8,666 nucleotides of DNA, from assembly GCA_945873675.1 (NCBI GenBank), contig CAMCEP010000106.1:1-8666 (forward strand), given 5' to 3'. The notes under the pieces are model-generated. The model had not been told where the DNA came from. It did not search any database and saw nothing but the letters and a program-made list of their open reading frames with translations. Below are positions 6,607-8,666 of the stretch, in pieces. The stretch is from Asaia bogorensis. Lineage in GTDB: Bacteria > Pseudomonadota > Alphaproteobacteria > Acetobacterales > Acetobacteraceae. A program made the position numbers and the translations under genes. Every line of letters starts with the position of its first letter. Position 1 is the stretch's first letter.

Positions 6607-7163
6607 GCAACGCACCCCAAGGCGGCGTGGCGCGCGCGCTGGCTGGCGCGCTGATGCTCGCGCGTGGGCGCGCCGTTGGGCTGGCGGCATTTGAGAATAC
6701 GCTGCCGGTCGCTGCCTATTCCTTCCGCGCCGCGGCGATCTGCCTGCCGATATTCCTTTTCTTCAAGGATCAGACCAGCCCGCCCGCCGATGTGGTGCTC
6801 TCGCTTTTTGTGGATTTGCTGTTGTTTGCGGCTTCCTGGGCGGGGTTTGCCTTGGCGTCGCTCTACCTGGCCAAAGCCCTTGGCGTTGCAGATCGCTGGC
6901 CGCGTTTCATCGCTACCTGGAATTGGTCTGCGGTGGTGCAATATCTCGCACTCGCGCTGCTGAGCCTGCCGGGCTTGCTCATGGGCAAGGGCGGTTTGCT
7001 CGACCTTGGTGGGTTACTGGCGCTGTTTTACGCGCTTTGGCTGGAATGGTTTGTAGCACGCCATGCGCTGCGGCTCAGCGCGTTGGGCGCGGCGGGGTTT
7101 GTCGCGCTTGATCTGGGGCTTGCCGTGTTTCTGGGTGGCCTTGCTGCGCGTATTACAGGGTGA
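6603..7163 (+). CDS. Small multi-pass membrane protein of unknown function
   Basis: I do not recognise this protein. It has 186 residues from CTG 6603, or 178 from GTG 6627. About five hydrophobic segments are visible: 38-55, 63-88, 108-127, 131-153 and 160-182. The N-terminal ~35 residues are less hydrophobic and partly basic, and there is no cleavable-signal pattern. The central ATWNWSAVVQYLA and the ALWLEWFVARHAL stretch are aromatic-rich and could be conserved. It may be a cytoplasmic-membrane protein of a Yip1-like or similar small family, but this is only a visual impression. Co-orientation, overlap with dapE and the ribosome binding site in the dapE tail indicate the same operon, which does not prove a role in lysine or cell-wall synthesis. 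Ten bases after its stop the convergent dctM gene ends, and no terminator is visible between them. Confidence 0.75.
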   Translation: MSNAPQGGVARALAGALMLARGRAVGLAAFENTLPVAAYSFRAAAICLPIFLFFKDQTSPPADVVLSLFVDLLLFAASWAGFALASLYLAKALGVADRWPRFIATWNWSAVVQYLALALLSLPGLLMGKGGLLDLGGLLALFYALWLEWFVARHALRLSALGAAGFVALDLGLAVFLGGLAARITG

Positions 7164-7173
7164 TGATGGCGGT

Positions 7174-8496
7174 CTATTGCAGGAATTCAGGCGAAATCAG
7201 CCGCGGCAGAATCAAAGACACATCCGGCCACATGATGACCAAACCAAGTACCGCCAGCATCGGCAGCAGCATGATGAGGGTATCCTTGATCACGGCACCT
7301 ATCTTCAAGCCCGCCACGTGGCAAGCGATCATCAGACATAAGCCATAAGGCGGCGTCACCAGGCCGAAGGCCAGGCTCACAATCCCGATCATGGCGAAAT
7401 GCACGGGATGAATGCCAACTTCCATCGCAAGCGGTTGCAGAATGGCGCCGACAATGATGATCGCGGGGATGGCATCCAGGAAGCAGCCCACCACCAGAAA
7501 GACGCCGGCCACGAAAAACCCTGTGGCGATCTTGCCCATGCCCCAGGCGGAAACACCGGCCAGGATGGCGTCGGGGATTTTGTAATAGGCCAACAACCAG
7601 CCAAAGGCCGAAGCGGTGCCCACGCAAAACAGCGCCACCGCCGCAAGCCGGCCAGTTTCACCAAGCGCGCCGTAAAGCCCTTTCAAATTCATCTCTCGAT
7701 AGACAATCAGGGAAAGCAGGCCGGCATAAAGCACGGCGATGCACGCACTTTCAGTCGCGGTGAACCAGCCGAAAATCTTGCCGCCGATGATGATGAAGGG
7801 CGTCATCAGCGCGGGCAGGGAAATCCAGGTGGCAAACCCCAATTCGCGCAGGTTGGCGCGCGGATAGGTGGGGTAGCCGCGCTTCTTCGCATAGGCATGC
7901 ACGGTTGCCATTTGCACCAAGCCAATCAGCAGGCCGGGAATGACACCCGCCAGAAACAGCGCGCCGATCGAAACCGTGAGCACACCGCCCCAGACAATCA
8001 TCAGAATGGAAGGCGGAATGATCACCGCCAGCACGGCAGATACAGCCGTGATGGCAACCGAGAAACTATCATCATAGCCTTCGCGGCGCTGCGCTTCGAT
8101 GAAGATCTTGGACTGCGATGCAGCATCCGCCGTGCTGCTGCCGCTGATGCCGGCGAAGAAGATGGACAGCACAACATTGATCTGCGCGAGCCCGCCTGGG
8201 AAATGTCCAACCAAAGCGCGCGATAGCCGCACCAGCCTATCCGTGATGCCACCAACATTCATCAGATTGGCCGTCAGCAGAAAGAAGGGCACTGCCAGCA
8301 GGATGAAGGAATTATAGGCGTTGAAGGTTTCCTGCATCAGCGTCATGGCGCCAAGGCGCGGTTCAATCAGCATCACCGGCAGGCAGGCCATGCCAAGCGC
8401 GACAGCCACGGGCACACGCAGCGCGAGCAGCGCGAAGAACCCGCCAAACAGGATCCAGGCCGCTTCACTCGGCGCCAAGACATTACCACCCATCAT
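7174..8496 (-). CDS. dctM: TRAP transporter large permease (DctM family)
   Basis: A 440-residue, very hydrophobic protein of the usual DctM length (about 425-445), with roughly a dozen membrane segments. TRAP systems use a sodium gradient and a periplasmic binding protein to import organic acids and related solutes; this subunit forms the transport channel in the cytoplasmic membrane. Family landmarks are FILLAVPFFLL (64-74), NVGGITDRLVRL (80-91), FFAGISGSSTADAAS (113-127), the hairpin-like IIPPSILMIVWGG (159-171), and near the C-terminus FLDAIPAIIIVGAI (339-352) and FGLVTPPYGLCLMI (377-390). The ATG at 8496 overlaps the stop of the upstream small permease (ATGA on the minus strand), implying coupled translation; a second ATG follows directly. 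The substrate cannot be inferred from this subunit. The gene converges on the membrane-protein gene with a 10-base gap. Confidence 0.95.
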   Translation of the reverse strand: MMGGNVLAPSEAAWILFGGFFALLALRVPVAVALGMACLPVMLIEPRLGAMTLMQETFNAYNSFILLAVPFFLLTANLMNVGGITDRLVRLSRALVGHFPGGLAQINVVLSIFFAGISGSSTADAASQSKIFIEAQRREGYDDSFSVAITAVSAVLAVIIPPSILMIVWGGVLTVSIGALFLAGVIPGLLIGLVQMATVHAYAKKRGYPTYPRANLRELGFATWISLPALMTPFIIIGGKIFGWFTATESACIAVLYAGLLSLIVYREMNLKGLYGALGETGRLAAVALFCVGTASAFGWLLAYYKIPDAILAGVSAWGMGKIATGFFVAGVFLVVGCFLDAIPAIIIVGAILQPLAMEVGIHPVHFAMIGIVSLAFGLVTPPYGLCLMIACHVAGLKIGAVIKDTLIMLLPMLAVLGLVIMWPDVSLILPRLISPEFLQ

Positions 8497-8666
8497 GGCG
8501 CTTCGCCCCCGAACAGCACTATCAGATCATCGTAGAATTTGATGCCGCCAAACAGCAGCCAGGAAAACCCAAGAACGGGCCAGGCAAGATGGATCAGCCA
8601 AAGCGGCAATTCCGCCAATTCACTGATGCGAAACCAGGCGAAATCCACGAATTCCATGCCGTACCA
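8493..8666 (-). CDS. dctQ: TRAP transporter small permease (DctQ family), C-terminal fragment
   Basis: The minus-strand frame from the window edge is open for 57 residues and ends at TGA 8495-8493, overlapping the start of dctM. The fragment carries RISELAELPLWLIHLAWPVL followed by GFSWLLFGGIKFYDDL, consistent with the last membrane helix of a DctQ-type subunit, where an LPLW-like turn before the final helix is common. The N-terminal part lies beyond the window. Assignment rests on this short hydrophobic tail and, more strongly, on its position directly upstream of dctM with a 4-base overlap, which is the standard dctQ-dctM order. DctQ forms the membrane complex with DctM and helps dock the binding protein. 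Confidence 0.85.
   Translation of the reverse strand, partial: WYGMEFVDFAWFRISELAELPLWLIHLAWPVLGFSWLLFGGIKFYDDLIVLFGGEAP

Noticed and set aside
7399..8226. Plus-strand open frame (275 codons) antisense to dctM
   Set aside because: The His/Gln/Arg/Asp-rich composition is that of hydrophobic codons read backwards; there is no ribosome binding site and no recognisable domain.

Overview
The window looks like the chromosome of an alphaproteobacterium, probably a Rhodospirillales/Acetobacteraceae-type organism. This placement is an inference from protein style (DUF2336 family, pepA-holC adjacency, dapD-dapE pairing), from GC-rich sequence with strong G/C at third codon positions, and from tight ATGA-type gene overlaps. 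No database search was possible. The content is mostly core metabolism. I see no insertion sequences, CRISPR arrays, phage genes, tRNAs or rRNAs.

Layout. Positions 1-3480 (+) hold the C-terminal part of a leucyl aminopeptidase (pepA), a complete second M17 aminopeptidase paralogue directly behind it, holC (DNA polymerase III chi subunit) overlapping the paralogue by 4 bases, and argB (acetylglutamate kinase). A clear intrinsic terminator follows, whose loop contains the argB stop codon. Positions 3511-4467 (-) hold a convergent DUF2336 protein with LRV/HEAT-like helical repeats. Positions 4468-4652 are a divergent intergenic region with a dyad, a candidate promoter and a leader hairpin. Positions 4653-7163 (+) hold dapD, dapE (8-base overlap, GTG start) and a small unrecognised membrane protein, which probably starts at a CTG overlapping the dapE stop. 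Positions 7174-8666 (-) hold a TRAP transporter: the large permease DctM and, overlapping it by 4 bases, the C-terminal end of the small permease DctQ, which runs off the window.

How the genes work together. DapD and DapE are two steps of the succinylase branch of the diaminopimelate/lysine pathway, and the overlap suggests coupled translation. ArgB is the second step of arginine synthesis and has the N-terminal helix and C-terminal motif of arginine-inhibited kinases. The two aminopeptidases, HolC and ArgB are co-oriented with short gaps and probably share transcription. The TRAP genes are a separate unit; the solute-binding protein is not in view, so the substrate is unknown.

I found no convincing new multi-gene system. 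The points most worth checking are the tandem M17 paralogues with a divergent active-site loop, the likely CTG start behind dapE, the reverse-oriented DUF2336 gene between argB and dapD, and the structured dapD leader.
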